Shown: positions 31,601-41,734 of the stretch, in pieces | Layout: each line of letters begins with the position of its first letter | Numbering within the stretch: position 1 is the stretch's first letter | NCBI GenBank assembly: GCA_012934845.2 | Contig: WNNJ02002047.1 | Location: forward strand, 62,001-126,000 | Direction of reading: 5' to 3' | DNA: 64,000 bases | Source of the DNA: Pomphorhynchus laevis | Lineage: Eukaryota; Acanthocephala; Palaeacanthocephala; Echinorhynchida; Pomphorhynchidae | The notes under the pieces: model-generated | Database searches by the model: none | Told to the model about the DNA's origin: nothing | The model's input: the letters and a program-made list of their open reading frames with translations, nothing else | Made by a program: the position numbers and the translations under genes

Positions 31601-33973
31601 AGACCCCCTTCTTCCACGGATTCCATCCGGTTCTTCAACATTCTATCCAACTACAATAATAAACTAATCTCCACTGCCCTCACACATATACTTGGTGGGG
31701 CACTCGACATCATCGCTGTTCCCGATCATTTTGCTGCCTACACCTCACTGTCTATCTCTGATCCTGGTCTATCCGATCACTTTCTTATCACCCTTGATCT
31801 CGCTCGCAACCACACCCCTCCTCACACACCTACAATCCTACGTCGCCCTTGGAGAAATCTTGACCTCTCCCTTCTCCGCTCTGCCTTACTCAAATCGTCT
31901 CTATCATTACCCACAATAACATATTCATCTCCTCACGATCTCGCCTTTCTTTTCGACTCTGAACTCACATCCACTCTCGATATTCTCTTGCCCTTCAAGT
32001 CTCACCCACACCGTCGCTTTCACCGTGCCCCATGGTTTGACATCCAATGCCTACTCTCAAAGCGTCGACTCCGCCATGCTTTTCGAGTCTATCACCGCTC
32101 TCTCAGACGCGATTTCCGCTCGATCACTCCGTCTTTTCGTGATTCCTATCTTGCTCTTCGCCGGTCTTATCTCCACCTACTACGTACCAAATGCAACTCC
32201 TTCTGGCAGCATAAAATCATCACTTCATTCAACTCTAAGACTCTCTGGCATAATTTTAACTCAATCCTGGCTCGTTCCTCTACGCCTTGCAACATCAATG
32301 CTAATGATTATTCGTCATTTCTCCAGACTAAAGTATCCACGCTGCTCTCTCACACCCCGGTCTCCATCCTATCCCACTCTGCCCAGTCTACTCTCATCCT
32401 TCCGGAACTCTTTCATCTTCTCCCTGTATCACCTACAGAAGTATCATCTGTCCTCATGTCCTTGCCCAACAAAACCTCACCTGCCGATCCCCTGCCTACC
32501 CACATATTAAAATCTATATGCTCATCGATATCCCCATTTCTCACAACCTTGTTTAACTCGTCCATCCTCAGTCGTATCTTCCCTTCACACTGGAAATCCG
32601 CAATCGTTCGTCCCCTCCTTAAGAAACAATCGCTCGACCCCTCCCTTCCTTCTAGCTATCGCCCCATTTCACTACTCCCTACTCTTTCAAAGCTCTTAGA
32701 ACGCCTCATCTTAATACAAATCAACGCTTATCTCTACTCATCCAATCTGTACCATCCTTTCCAATCCGCTTTCCGCTCTAATCACTCGACAGAAATCGCA
32801 TGCATAAAAGTGTACAACGACTTACTCATTTCTCGAGACAAGGCTCTATATAGTGTTCTCATCTCCCTCGACCTCTCCTCCGCATTCGACATTGTCGACC
32901 ACTCCGTCCTCCTTTCTCGCCTTCGTTATGATTACGGCTTTTCTTCCTCCTCCGTAGCTTGGTTCGCCTCATATCTATCCGACCGTTCCTTTCGCGTATG
33001 TTCTAATTCATCATCCTCCCCTCCCATCCCTATTTTTTGCGGGGTTCCACAAGGTTCAGTCCTAGGTCCCCTGCTTTTCTCTCTTTTGCTTGGCGATCTC
33101 TCTCCATTTATCAAACCTTACTCCTTTAATGTCATGCAATACGCCGATGACATTCTAATCTATGCTCATGCACCCTCACATCGCATATACGATATCGGCA
33201 TTTCTGCCTCCAACTGTCTTTCTTCTATCTACAAACGTCTCTCCCATCTCCATCTCGTTCTAAACCCCGAAAAGTCTAAAATAATATGGATCCTCCCCCG
33301 TAAACCAAACATATCTCCTCCCACTGTATATTTTGCCTCATCGATCATCCCCATAGTCCACAATCTCACTTTCTTAGGCTTCCATTTCGATGATCACCTT
33401 TCCCTTAAACCCTTCGTCCGTGACAAGGTCTGCTCATCTAACTTAATTCTCCGTGACATCCGCCGTATCCGCCCCCTTATCGACTTCCGTTCTTGTATGT
33501 CTCTTATTTCATCGCTTCTTTTCCCTAAAATCGATTACTGCCTTAGCCTTTTCGCCAATTCTCCAAAATCCATCATCCTACCCCTACAACGAATAATCAA
33601 CACCGCCGTTCGAGTGCTCTTTCGTCTCCGTCGCTTCGACCACACATCCACATATTTTGCCCAACTCTCCTGGCCCACCATCCACATCCGCATCAAACTC
33701 CGCCTTCTTCTCGTTACTTTTCGTCTCATCGCTGTCGGCTCCCCATCGTTCATCAACCTTCCTTTCTTAGACGATACTCGCCCCACCTCGCTATCGCTTC
33801 GTTCCTGTCATACCCTCTTACTCCACGTTCCTAATTACTCCAACAACTACGGTCTCCGATCCTTCCTCGTCGCCGCCTCACTCGCCTGGAATCAACTCCC
33901 TCTCGACGTCCGCCGCGCCCCCTCCTTTATCATATTCAAACACCTCCTCCGTTCACACCTTCTCGACACCTGA
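31601..33973 (+). CDS. L2-like D ORF2: partial endonuclease plus intact RT
   Basis: The frame is open from 31553 to 33973, but homology to ORF2 begins near 31601, so the true start is lost. It holds the endonuclease C-terminal half (THILGGALDIIAVPDHFAAY, DPGLSDHFLITL), the linker (HRAPWFDIQCLLSKRRLRHA), and the [80 protein letters not shown], the catalytic QYADDILIYAHAP, LVLNPEKSKIIWI, FLGFHFDDHLSLKPFV. The C-terminal region ends SLAWNQLPLDVRRAPS. RT catalytic residues look intact. The endonuclease N-terminus with its catalytic Glu is missing, so the enzyme could not nick DNA by itself. Confidence 0.88.
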   Translation, partial: RPPSSTDSIRFFNILSNYNNKLISTALTHILGGALDIIAVPDHFAAYTSLSISDPGLSDHFLITLDLARNHTPPHTPTILRRPWRNLDLSLLRSALLKSSLSLPTITYSSPHDLAFLFDSELTSTLDILLPFKSHPHRRFHRAPWFDIQCLLSKRRLRHAFRVYHRSLRRDFRSITPSFRDSYLALRRSYLHLLRTKCNSFWQHKIITSFNSKTLWHNFNSILARSSTPCNINANDYSSFLQTKVSTLLSHTPVSILSHSAQSTLILPELFHLLPVSPTEVSSVLMSLPNKTSPADPLPTHILKSICSSISPFLTTLFNSSILSRIFPSHWKSAIVRPLLKKQSLDPSLPSSYRPISLLPTLSKLLERLILIQINAYLYSSNLYHPFQSAFRSNHSTEIACIKVYNDLLISRDKALYSVLISLDLSSAFDIVDHSVLLSRLRYDYGFSSSSVAWFASYLSDRSFRVCSNSSSSPPIPIFCGVPQGSVLGPLLFSLLLGDLSPFIKPYSFNVMQYADDILIYAHAPSHRIYDIGISASNCLSSIYKRLSHLHLVLNPEKSKIIWILPRKPNISPPTVYFASSIIPIVHNLTFLGFHFDDHLSLKPFVRDKVCSSNLILRDIRRIRPLIDFRSCMSLISSLLFPKIDYCLSLFANSPKSIILPLQRIINTAVRVLFRLRRFDHTSTYFAQLSWPTIHIRIKLRLLLVTFRLIAVGSPSFINLPFLDDTRPTSLSLRSCHTLLLHVPNYSNNYGLRSFLVAASLAWNQLPLDVRRAPSFIIFKHLLRSHLLDT

Positions 33974-34056
33974 TTCACAGTCTTGTTTTGTTGTGATCAT
34001 GTAAGCGTGCGCTGGCACGCATTTGCCACGTTAAAATAAATCTTTTTTTTAAACAA
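31601..34056 (+). mobile_element. L2-like LINE copy D, 5' truncated but open
   Basis: D starts in the endonuclease (relatives read RPSFTESIRFINILSNNN) and runs to the 3' end. It has a single open frame through RT and C-terminus, a short 3' UTR with the perfect stem GCGTGC (34005-34010)/GCACGC (34015-34020) around GCTG, then AAAATAAATC and a T-run. It is the least damaged L2-like copy in the window. A minus-strand L2-like 3' fragment (E) starts about 20 bp downstream, so the two copies lie tail to tail. Confidence 0.9.
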
Positions 34057-34074
34057 AAATGTAAATTATGTGTT

Positions 34075-34270
34075 CAGAAGGTGTGAACGGAGGAGATGTT
34101 TGAATATGATAAAGGTGGGAATGCGGCGGACGTCGAGAGGGAGTTGATTCCAGGCGAGTGGTTCGGCGACGAGGAAGTATCCGTGACCGTAGTTGTTGGA
34201 GTAATTGGGAACGTTGAGTAAGAGGGTATGACGGAAACGCAGCGATAGCGAAGTGAGACGAGCGTCACCA
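34075..34270 (-). mobile_element. L2-like LINE fragment E (C-terminus), inverted relative to D
   Basis: The reverse complement reads SLRFRHTLLLNVPNYSNNYG-like, then ARLAWNQLPLDVRRIPTFII-like sequence, the same ORF2 end as D at 33780-33960. The two copies therefore form an inverted pair with facing 3' ends. About 195 bp long and cut at both sides. Confidence 0.85.
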
Positions 34271-35412
34271 ATGTGTAAATGTGCAAATGTGTTATTATTA
34301 GTCCATCTAAGGGCTAGTGATCATACAGTAGCATCACCAAATACAAAATAGCAAAAAAGAAGACAGAAACTAAAAACTGAAGTGTTGAAATTCACAGTAC
34401 TGTCTTAATAAGCATTAGTTTTGACTTGGTCCGCCCTATTTTGAAACAAATGAACAGGCTGGATTCGTGATGTCTGTTTCGAACAAATTGCGTGGTGATA
34501 AAGTTCATATTCGTCCTGATTATTCAATGGAGGAAAAACATGACGAGGGAAGCTAGTATTGATTTGAATCGTCGCATTTTGGAGGGAAGAAGATAACCTA
34601 GTTATTCGGGATTTTTGAGTTGCCCGGAAAAAGTCGTCTGTGCGTTGGCGTCCACTCGTAACGAGGGCGATCTCATTTGCCTCGATTGTTTGATTCTAAA
34701 TGATGATGTGCATTCTCGGGGTAGCTCGTCTCAACGTGCTCCTATCATTGGCTACTCAAATGTTCGTAGTTTAATTTCGAATCCTGATGATGTTAGAGTT
34801 TGGACGCATTCTACGTATACAGACGTGTTGGCTATTTCTGAGACGTGGTTACACGATGTCATTCTTGATAACGTAGTATCTATTCCAGGTTATCAATTGT
34901 TACGTTGAAATAGATGCCCTACTAAGAGGGGTGGTGGAGTAGCACTTTATGTTCAGGATAGGAACGTTATTAGCAATATAGTGAGATATCTAAATGGAAA
35001 GGGGACATGTGAGTGCTTAATAGTTGATATTGTTATATATAGCCTCCACTTTTTATTGAGTGTTCTTTATCGAACACCCAAATCAGCCATTTTAGATGAT
35101 GAGCTGATGCGTATTTTATCTAGAGCTTGTAGTATGAGTGATCACTTGTTCATCTTAGTTACTGATTATAATCTACCGACCCTGGTGATTGATTAAGATG
35201 GCAACAGTATTATTGGTAACTGTTTTAGTGATGATAAGAACCTATGGGAGTTCTTGGTATGTAATCAATTACTCACTTAGCATGTATCTGCTCCTACTAG
35301 ATTTGGCACTGATAGAGTACGTCCTATACTTGATCTTGTATTTTCTCAGAGAGATGGTCAGATATGTGAGCTATCCCATAATCCTCCAATAGGAGATAGT
35401 GATCACTGTGTT

Positions 35413-36066
35413 TTGGTGTTTAAGCTAACTATAGCTTCAGATATTCTTGCAATCGATGCCAAACCCGCATTGACGAAGAGATCATGGCATCATGTTGATG
35501 TTGAGATGTTACAGCAGTTTGTGTCCTCGTTGAACTTTGAGTGTGATGATGTTGGAAGCCAGGAACGTTGGTATTTCATTCGAGATTTACTAATTCGTAT
35601 ATCTGATTATTTTGCTCCTCGTAGATTAATACGTAAAACTGCTCATAAGAAGCCTCTGTGGTTTGACAGTAGTCTACGTGAAGCTCTCAAAAGACGCAAC
35701 ACTTTGTTCAGAAAGTGTAGGGACAAAGGTAATTTGATTGCTCAATTCAAACTTGCTCGCAATGCATATAAACGCCTCAGAATTAAGAAACGTATGGAGT
35801 ATGAGGACCAAATTGTGCAATCTTTAAATAGCTCGCCTAAACGCTTTTGGTCATATGTTCGTCAAAGTACGCGTACTTATTGTGCAATCACTAGATTATC
35901 ATCAAACGGTAAGTTGCTTGATTCCCCTTCTGACGTTGCTAATGAGTTTGCAAATGCATTTGACCTACTTAATGCTAGTTCGACCATAGAAGATAGTGTT
36001 CAGTCAGTCAGTTTTCCAACATGCATTAGTGCTCCCATTTTATTCAATGTGGATGATGTGGCTTGA
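35413..36066 (+). CDS. K5 ORF2 fragment: linker region
   Basis: A 217-residue open frame between endonuclease and RT: LTKRSWHHVDVEMLQQFVSS, FAPRRLIRKTAHKKPLWFDS, LREALKRRNTLFRKCRDKGN, KKRMEYEDQIVQSLNSSPKR and FWSYVRQST. The order matches K1 (13800-14300) and K3. It ends in a TGA inside the start of the RT region. Confidence 0.75.
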   Translation: MVFKLTIASDILAIDAKPALTKRSWHHVDVEMLQQFVSSLNFECDDVGSQERWYFIRDLLIRISDYFAPRRLIRKTAHKKPLWFDSSLREALKRRNTLFRKCRDKGNLIAQFKLARNAYKRLRIKKRMEYEDQIVQSLNSSPKRFWSYVRQSTRTYCAITRLSSNGKLLDSPSDVANEFANAFDLLNASSTIEDSVQSVSFPTCISAPILFNVDDVA

Positions 36067-36344
36067 AGGTTATCATATTTGTCGTCTTTATCTTCTTCAG
36101 GTCCTGATGATATTCATCCGCATCTACTCAGGGTGTTGAGTCAACATTTGGCTCATTCGGTCACTAGCTTGTTTCAGGCATCTCTGGATAGCATGAAGGT
36201 ACCGTCTGAATAAAAGATTGCGATAGTGGTGCCGGTATTAAAAAAGGATGACCCAGGGATAGCAGACAACTATAGAGCTATAAGTCTTACAAGTCATTTG
36301 TGTAAGGTACTGGAAAGGATCACCACGAACATATATTCAGACAC

Positions 36345-36986
36345 TTGAGCATATCAGGTCAGCATAGCTTTATGCAACATGGCTTCAGAAAAGGACGTTC
36401 TTGCCTTACCAACCTTTTGTCTGCCCGTGAGGCCTGGATTGAATCCATGTCTCAAGGAAAGGCAGTTGACGTTATTCTGTTCGATTTTAGTTGTGCGTTT
36501 GATCGCGTTCCCCATAGTCTCCTCATTCAAACAGTGGCCAGCTATGGCATTAATAGCTCAGTATTAGGATTGATTAGAGATTTTCTATCTAACATATCTT
36601 TCAGAGTACGGGTAGATAGTACCCCATCCTCACCACATTTAATTACGTATGGAGTTCCTCAGGGTTCTGTACTAGGACCTTTATTGTTTAACATGTTCAT
36701 GAACAGTTTACTCACACAGCTTTATTGTCCGTGTTTAGCCTTTGCTGACGACATCAAAATCTGGTGTGAGGTCATATCTGCAGATGACCATATCCGCTTA
36801 CAGCGTGACATTGACAGGGTTTATACATGGAGTGTTAATACTGGGGTATTGTTAAACATTTCTAAGTGCTCACACATTCGTCTCGGCAGGTCCAATGTGT
36901 CTTCCTTGTATAGTGTCGGGACATTTAGTATCATTTCGAACAATCAGGTTCGTGATCTTAGCATAGTTATGGAATCGACACTTTAA
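36345..36986 (+). CDS. K5 ORF2 fragment: RT palm
   Basis: A 213-residue open frame with the RT catalytic core: [93 protein letters not shown]. It ends a few residues into the thumb, and the C-terminal part follows at 36993-37526 in another frame. Confidence 0.8.
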   Translation: MSISGQHSFMQHGFRKGRSCLTNLLSAREAWIESMSQGKAVDVILFDFSCAFDRVPHSLLIQTVASYGINSSVLGLIRDFLSNISFRVRVDSTPSSPHLITYGVPQGSVLGPLLFNMFMNSLLTQLYCPCLAFADDIKIWCEVISADDHIRLQRDIDRVYTWSVNTGVLLNISKCSHIRLGRSNVSSLYSVGTFSIISNNQVRDLSIVMESTL

Positions 36987-37689
36987 ACTAGAATGAATAC
37001 TGAAGGACGTTGCAGTTCAGCAAGGAAGATGATTTATCTGATGAAAACGTGCTTCTTGTCAATATCTATTCTGTGTTTTGATCAGCTATATAATGCGCTT
37101 GTTCGTCCCCATATCAAACATGCTATCCATGCATCATTTCCTTCCACAAGAGGTGAAATGAGGGATTTGGAGAGAATTCTACGTCGTGGCAGCAAGCTCG
37201 TTCGAGAATGTAAAATGATGAGTTATGGCAATCGTTTAACATCAATAAGCATGATATCAGTCCAAACCAGACTACTCGTTCTGGATCTCTTTGAGATGGG
37301 GTCTATGGTAAAAAGGATAGACGGCTACCCAAGTGAATGTGTTGAATTGAATGTCCGACAAAGTCGCAGGGATCATTCTCTTGCGTTACGCGCAAGACAA
37401 ATGGGAAGGTCGACAGTGATATTGCAATTGTCAAGCAGAGTGAGAAAGTTGTGGAACGCATTGCCTCACGACATCATGACTGCGTCATTATTGAGCCAAT
37501 TCAAAGCCATGTCAACACTTGGATAAGACACGCTGATAATGGCAACATTGGAAGTTCTTATCCTTGGTTTAATTGTAATTAACATGTTTGTTTCATGTGT
37601 TGTAATGTACGATGAGCGAGCAAAACGCCCTTTTTCGTCAAAGCCCTGTATATAATAATTTTATTTTATTTTTCGACGAAGAATTATTT

Positions 37690-40020
37690 ATTTATAAGAA
37701 AATAAACATAATTGAGTCGGTATTAAACTACCAAATGCCGTAAACCGGCAGAAAAAGAAGGAAAGTAACCACCCAATCAAGATGTTCGACTGCATTTCAG
37801 TCGTTTCACTCGCGCTTGAGGGATCGATGTAGATAGGATGTCCACTTGTATAGCGGGGTGAATGGAGACAAGCAAATACCGACCTCGCTATTTCAAAGCT
37901 AATATCTCTTTTCGCCTTGAGAACCAAGTTGGAATACGTTTTTGTTGACTTATATGCAAGCTTCGATGATATTGTTCAAATGAGTGCTCCTGCTTCGCTT
38001 CCGAATCCACCTGATGTTGAGAAAACCAGTGGCGTGAACGAAGCAGGCTTGATTGTCGAGATTCTTTCACAGTATTTTGCTTTCTCGCGATTGTCGTTAT
38101 ATTCGAATGAAGATTCTGGAATCCGATCAGCGTTGGATTGAGCATGTATGAAAAAAATGTTAACGTCGAAAAACGTTCGGTCAAATCGTGAAACGTGTTA
38201 ACATGAACATACAATGTCGAGACGAACGTTCTGATCGCGAGTAGTTGTGGAGCATTCGAATATATGTTTTTTGGGACACTGTGAAGTTGTGGTTCGGCGC
38301 TAACGCTTTGCGATATTCGGCTTAAGGATTGTGCGAATAAATCGCAGATAGTCTTGTGGCGGATAAAAGGCATTCCTGCATGCTTGTATGACAGAGAGTG
38401 AGAAATGTCAACTTGAGAACCGCATACGCATTTTCTTTGCTTGAGATTGGGGTCAGTTTGTCCGTATCGGTCGTTCAAGGCATCTTTGAATTCATTGCCT
38501 GACCGATAGATTTTTTCGTGTTTTAAGGGTAGCGCGCTTAGCCACGAGGATGCACTATTGAAAGAGGCGTGATCGATAATATGTTTCATTGAGGCATTTG
38601 CTAAAAGAGGCGAGTTTGATATGCGTTTCCTAGACAAGAGTGCCCTAAATTTTTTAATTTTGTTGATCGTTTTATTTTGTAATTCGCGTAGGCAGTCGCA
38701 TGTTAGTCCAAATTTATAAGAGGATTGGAGCATGTTGGAGGATTTCAGCTCTATCGGAGCACTAAGTGTGGGGTCGGCAATGTTAATTCCGCCTACTTTT
38801 AGTGGTGAGCATAGTGCGGACGTCCAAGCACTGTCCAGTTTCCAAGATGCAAACCCCGGGAGAAGCTCTGAAGCTAAAATGTTCGAAAGATTAATCTACA
38901 CTGAATCTAGACCTTCACATGTGCACATGATGTGTTTCCATTTTGCTTGAACAAAATTGATTAAGCCAGCGAAGGCTACATGGGGTCTTCATGTGCAACT
39001 ACTTTTAGGCGTTGGATAATTGTAATCCATGATGAGGATAGCTCACTAACAGTAGAGCTTTCGTAGTCTGAAGATCCGATTGGTGTGCCAAGTATTGTTA
39101 TCCTAGCCGTGGATGATCTTATGTTTGTATCAAGGAGGGCTTCGGGATTGATCTACTGATGATATAGAATTTGAGATTTAAGCGGATTTACATAATAACC
39201 GTATTTTGGGCCGACGAATGCAGTATATTCCATACCTGTTTTATGATGTCTATAGTTCCTACGAAATTGGCGTCGTCAGCGTACCATTTATGGAACGTTG
39301 CTGGGACCATTTGTTGAATATGTTCGATCAGTGAAAGAGAGGTCAATGCGAATCCAGCCATTGCAAAAGGGTCTCCCTGTGTAAAGCCTTCTGGTGAAAG
39401 TATTGTGCTATCCCCGACTGTAAGCTAAGCAGGCTTTGCGTAAATGTTGCGTAGTGCACACGAAAATGAAGGGCAGGTGAATTCCACATTATGCAGTTCA
39501 ACACCTCTATTAGCCTGGTTGAAGGCATTTGAGGCATTGACCGTCATAAGGCACATTTGGTCACTTCGATGAAACTCGTTTCTAAGAGTAGTGACGACTA
39601 CACCGATACCTCCTCTTTGGGAAGCTCCAAGTTGAACGAACCCGGAGACGTCTTGAATATCATTGCGCACGAAGTCGAGAATGGAATGGCAAATGATGCG
39701 CCTGACAGTGTTGCATATTCCGATAGGTCTAATTCCTTTTGATTTTTTCTCTAGAGCAACTATAATAATATTTCCATAGGAAGGTTATTCTATTCCTTGA
39801 TAACTCTGTCCATCATGCTGTTGAGCCATTTCAACCGCCTGCAAACCCGATTAATAGTGAATTCATGTCCTCGCGTACGAGCTTCCGTCCGCAAAGGGAA
39901 CATAACATGAATTGGACTTGTAGAATTATTAATAGTCTCTCATGTGACAACAAGATTCTTCACTCTTCGTTTAAGAGACATGGACTTTATATTTAAGATC
40001 GATAAGCGGTTAGGGTAGGG
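37690..40020 (-). mobile_element. Unusual RT family, most complete copy (copy iii)
   Basis: On the minus strand, from about 39790 down: VALEKKSKGIRPIGICNTVR, FVQLGASQRGGIGVVVTTLR, CLMTVNASNAFNQANRG with ELHNVEFTCPSFSCAL (39570-39440), GFTQGDPFAMAGFALTSLSL (39390-39340), and WYADDANFVGT (about 39280), the catalytic YADD. The C-terminal module follows at 38733-37800: SSWLSALPLKHEKIYRSG, FKDALNDRYGQTD, RKCVCGSQVDISHSLSYKHA, MPFIRHKTICDLFAQSLSRI, and an end KAKRDISFEIARSVFACLHS. From memory this is a widespread invertebrate RT family with a Cys/His (C-x-CG...H-x-LS...RH) module, for which I know no settled clade name. It is interrupted several times. Confidence 0.7.
37888..38733 (-). CDS. Unusual RT family: Cys/His C-terminal module
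   Basis: An open frame of 281 residues. Residues about 60-200 hold the conserved module: HASFNSASSWLSALPLKHEK, SGNEFKDALNDRYGQTDPN, then CVCGSQVDISHSLSYKHAGM and FIRHKTICDLFAQSLSRISQ with a C-x-C...H...H pattern that could bind zinc. After about residue 150 the frame no longer matches relatives (it should read an EARLDI block), so the frame has changed. Related modules are at 16875-17510 (copy ii). The biochemical role of the module is unknown to me; it follows the RT in related proteins. Confidence 0.65.
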   Translation of the reverse strand: MLQSSYKFGLTCDCLRELQNKTINKIKKFRALLSRKRISNSPLLANASMKHIIDHASFNSASSWLSALPLKHEKIYRSGNEFKDALNDRYGQTDPNLKQRKCVCGSQVDISHSLSYKHAGMPFIRHKTICDLFAQSLSRISQSVSAEPQLHSVPKNIYSNAPQLLAIRTFVSTLYVHVNTFHDLTERFSTLTFFSYMLNPTLIGFQNLHSNITTIARKQNTVKESRQSSLLRSRHWFSQHQVDSEAKQEHSFEQYHRSLHISQQKRIPTWFSRRKEILALK

Positions 40021-40221
40021 GAGGTCCGTAAACCTGAAATACATTGGGTTGCTTTTCTGATCACTCTGTCTATCTGAAGATATTATTTTCTAGTTACTGG
40101 ATACGACACTTCGAAGCAATACATTATTATGTTTCCAACATAAGCGTTGAACAGGAATGGGAAGTTTTATACTGTGAGACAGAAAATGCATCTCGTGATA
40201 ACACCGAATATTCTCAAAACC
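40021..40221. other. Short spacer, no recognised gene
   Basis: A 62-residue plus-strand frame (40044-40232) matches nothing I know and is not called. Confidence 0.35.
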
Positions 40222-41733
40222 TGCCCACATAGCTAAATCCATATGCTAATCGATATCCCCATTTCTCACAACCCTGTTTAACCCGTTCATCCGCAGTCGT
40301 ATCTTCCTTTCACACTATAAATCCGCAATCGTTCGTCCCCCTTAAGAAACAATCGCTCGACCACTCCCTTCCTTCTAGCTATTATCACATTTCACTACTC
40401 CCTACTCTTTCAAAGCTCTTAGAACGCATCATCTTAATACATATCAACGCTAATCTCTCCTCATCCAATCTTTACCCTTCATTACAATCCGCTTTTCGCT
40501 CTAATCACTCTACAGAAATCGCCTGCATGAAAGTTTACAACGACTTACTCATTTCTCGAGATAAGGCTCTATATAGTGTTCTCATCTCCCTCGACCTCTC
40601 CTCCGCATTCGACATTGTCGACCACTCCGTCCTACTTTCTCGCCTTCGTTATGATTACGGCTTTTCTTCCTCCTCCGTAGCATGATTTGCCTCATATCTA
40701 TACGACCGTTCTTTTTGCGTCTTTTCAAATTCATCATCCTCCCTTCCCATCCCTATTTTTTGCGGGGTCCCACAAGGTTCAGTACTAGGTCCCCTGCTTT
40801 TATCTCTTCTGCTTTGCGATCTCTCTGTTTATCAAACCTTATTCCTTTAACGTCATGCAATACACCGATTACATCCTCATCTATGTTCATGCACCCGCAC
40901 ATCACATACACGATATAGGCATTTTTGCTTCCAACTGTATTTCTTCTATCACAAACGTCTATCCAATCTCTATCTCGTTCTTAACCCTGACAAGTCCAAA
41001 ATAATGTTGATTCTCCCCCGTAAACCAAATATATATCATCTCACTGTATCTTTTGCCTCATTGATCATTCCCATAGTACACAATCTCACTTTCTTAGGCT
41101 TCCATTTCGATAATCACCTTTCCCTTAAACCCTTCGTCCGTGACAAGGTCCGCTCGTCTAACTTGATTCTCCGTGAGATCAACCGTATCCGCCCTCTTAT
41201 AGACTTCCGTTCTTGTATGTATCTTCTTTCATCGCTTCTTTTCTTTAAAATCGATTACTGCCTTAGCCTTTTCGCAAATTCTCCAAATTCCATCATCCTA
41301 CTCCTACAACGAATAATCAACTCCGCCGTTCGAGTGCTCTTTCGTCTCCGTCACTTTGACCACACATCCACATATCTTGCCCAAATCTCCTGGCTCACCA
41401 TCCACATCCGCATCAAACTCCGCCTTCTCTTAACTTTTCGTCTAATCGCTATCGGCGCCCCATCGTTCATAACCTCCCTTTCTTAGACGACACTCGCCCC
41501 ATCTCGCTATCGCTGCGTTCCCGTCATACCCTCTTACTCCACGTTCCCAATTACTTCAACAACTACGGTCTCCGATCTTTCCTCGTCGCCGCCTCACTCG
41601 CCTGGAATCCTATCTACCTCGACGTCCGCCACGCTCCCTTCTTTGTCACATTCAAACACCTCCTCCGTTCACACCTTTTTATGTAAGCGTGCGCGGGTAC
41701 GCATTTGCAACTTTAAAATAAATCTTTTTTGAA
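40222..41733 (+). mobile_element. L2-like LINE copy F, 5' truncated
   Basis: The plus strand runs from just before the RT (CSSISPFLTTLFN-like) to the 3' end. In several frames it shows HSTEIACMKVYNDLLISRDK, LISLDLSSAFDIVDHSVLL, RLRYDYGFSSSSVA, a damaged PQGS and YADD region, PRKPNIYHLTVSFASLIIPI, FLGFHFDNHLSLKPFVRDKV, KIDYCLSLFANSPNSIILL and TSTYLAQISWLTIHIRIKL. The 3' UTR has the stem GCGTGC (41687-41692)/GTACGC (41697-41702), a G-U wobble version of that in D and G, then AAAATAAATC and a short T-run. It abuts the truncated 3' side of minus-strand LINE K8. Confidence 0.87.
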
Positions 41734-41734
41734 A

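Larger units (their letters stand above)
34440..37675 (+). mobile_element. CR1-like LINE K5, degenerate
   Basis: K5 begins in the C-terminal part of ORF1 (NKLRGDKVHIRPDYSMEE, ASIDLNRRILEGREDNLVI, SSVRWRPL). ORF2 follows: endonuclease GYSNVRSLISNPDDVRVWTH, LAISETWLHDVI, KRGGGVALYVQD, VLYRTPKSAI; linker [120 protein letters not shown] (FADD box at about 36740); C-terminus LRRGSKLVRECKMMSYGNRL, RVRKLWNALPHDIMTAS to 37526. The 3' end has a TATATAATAATTTTATTTT-type tail. Many frame changes and stops, more than K1, K2 or K3, suggest it is older. Confidence 0.87.
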
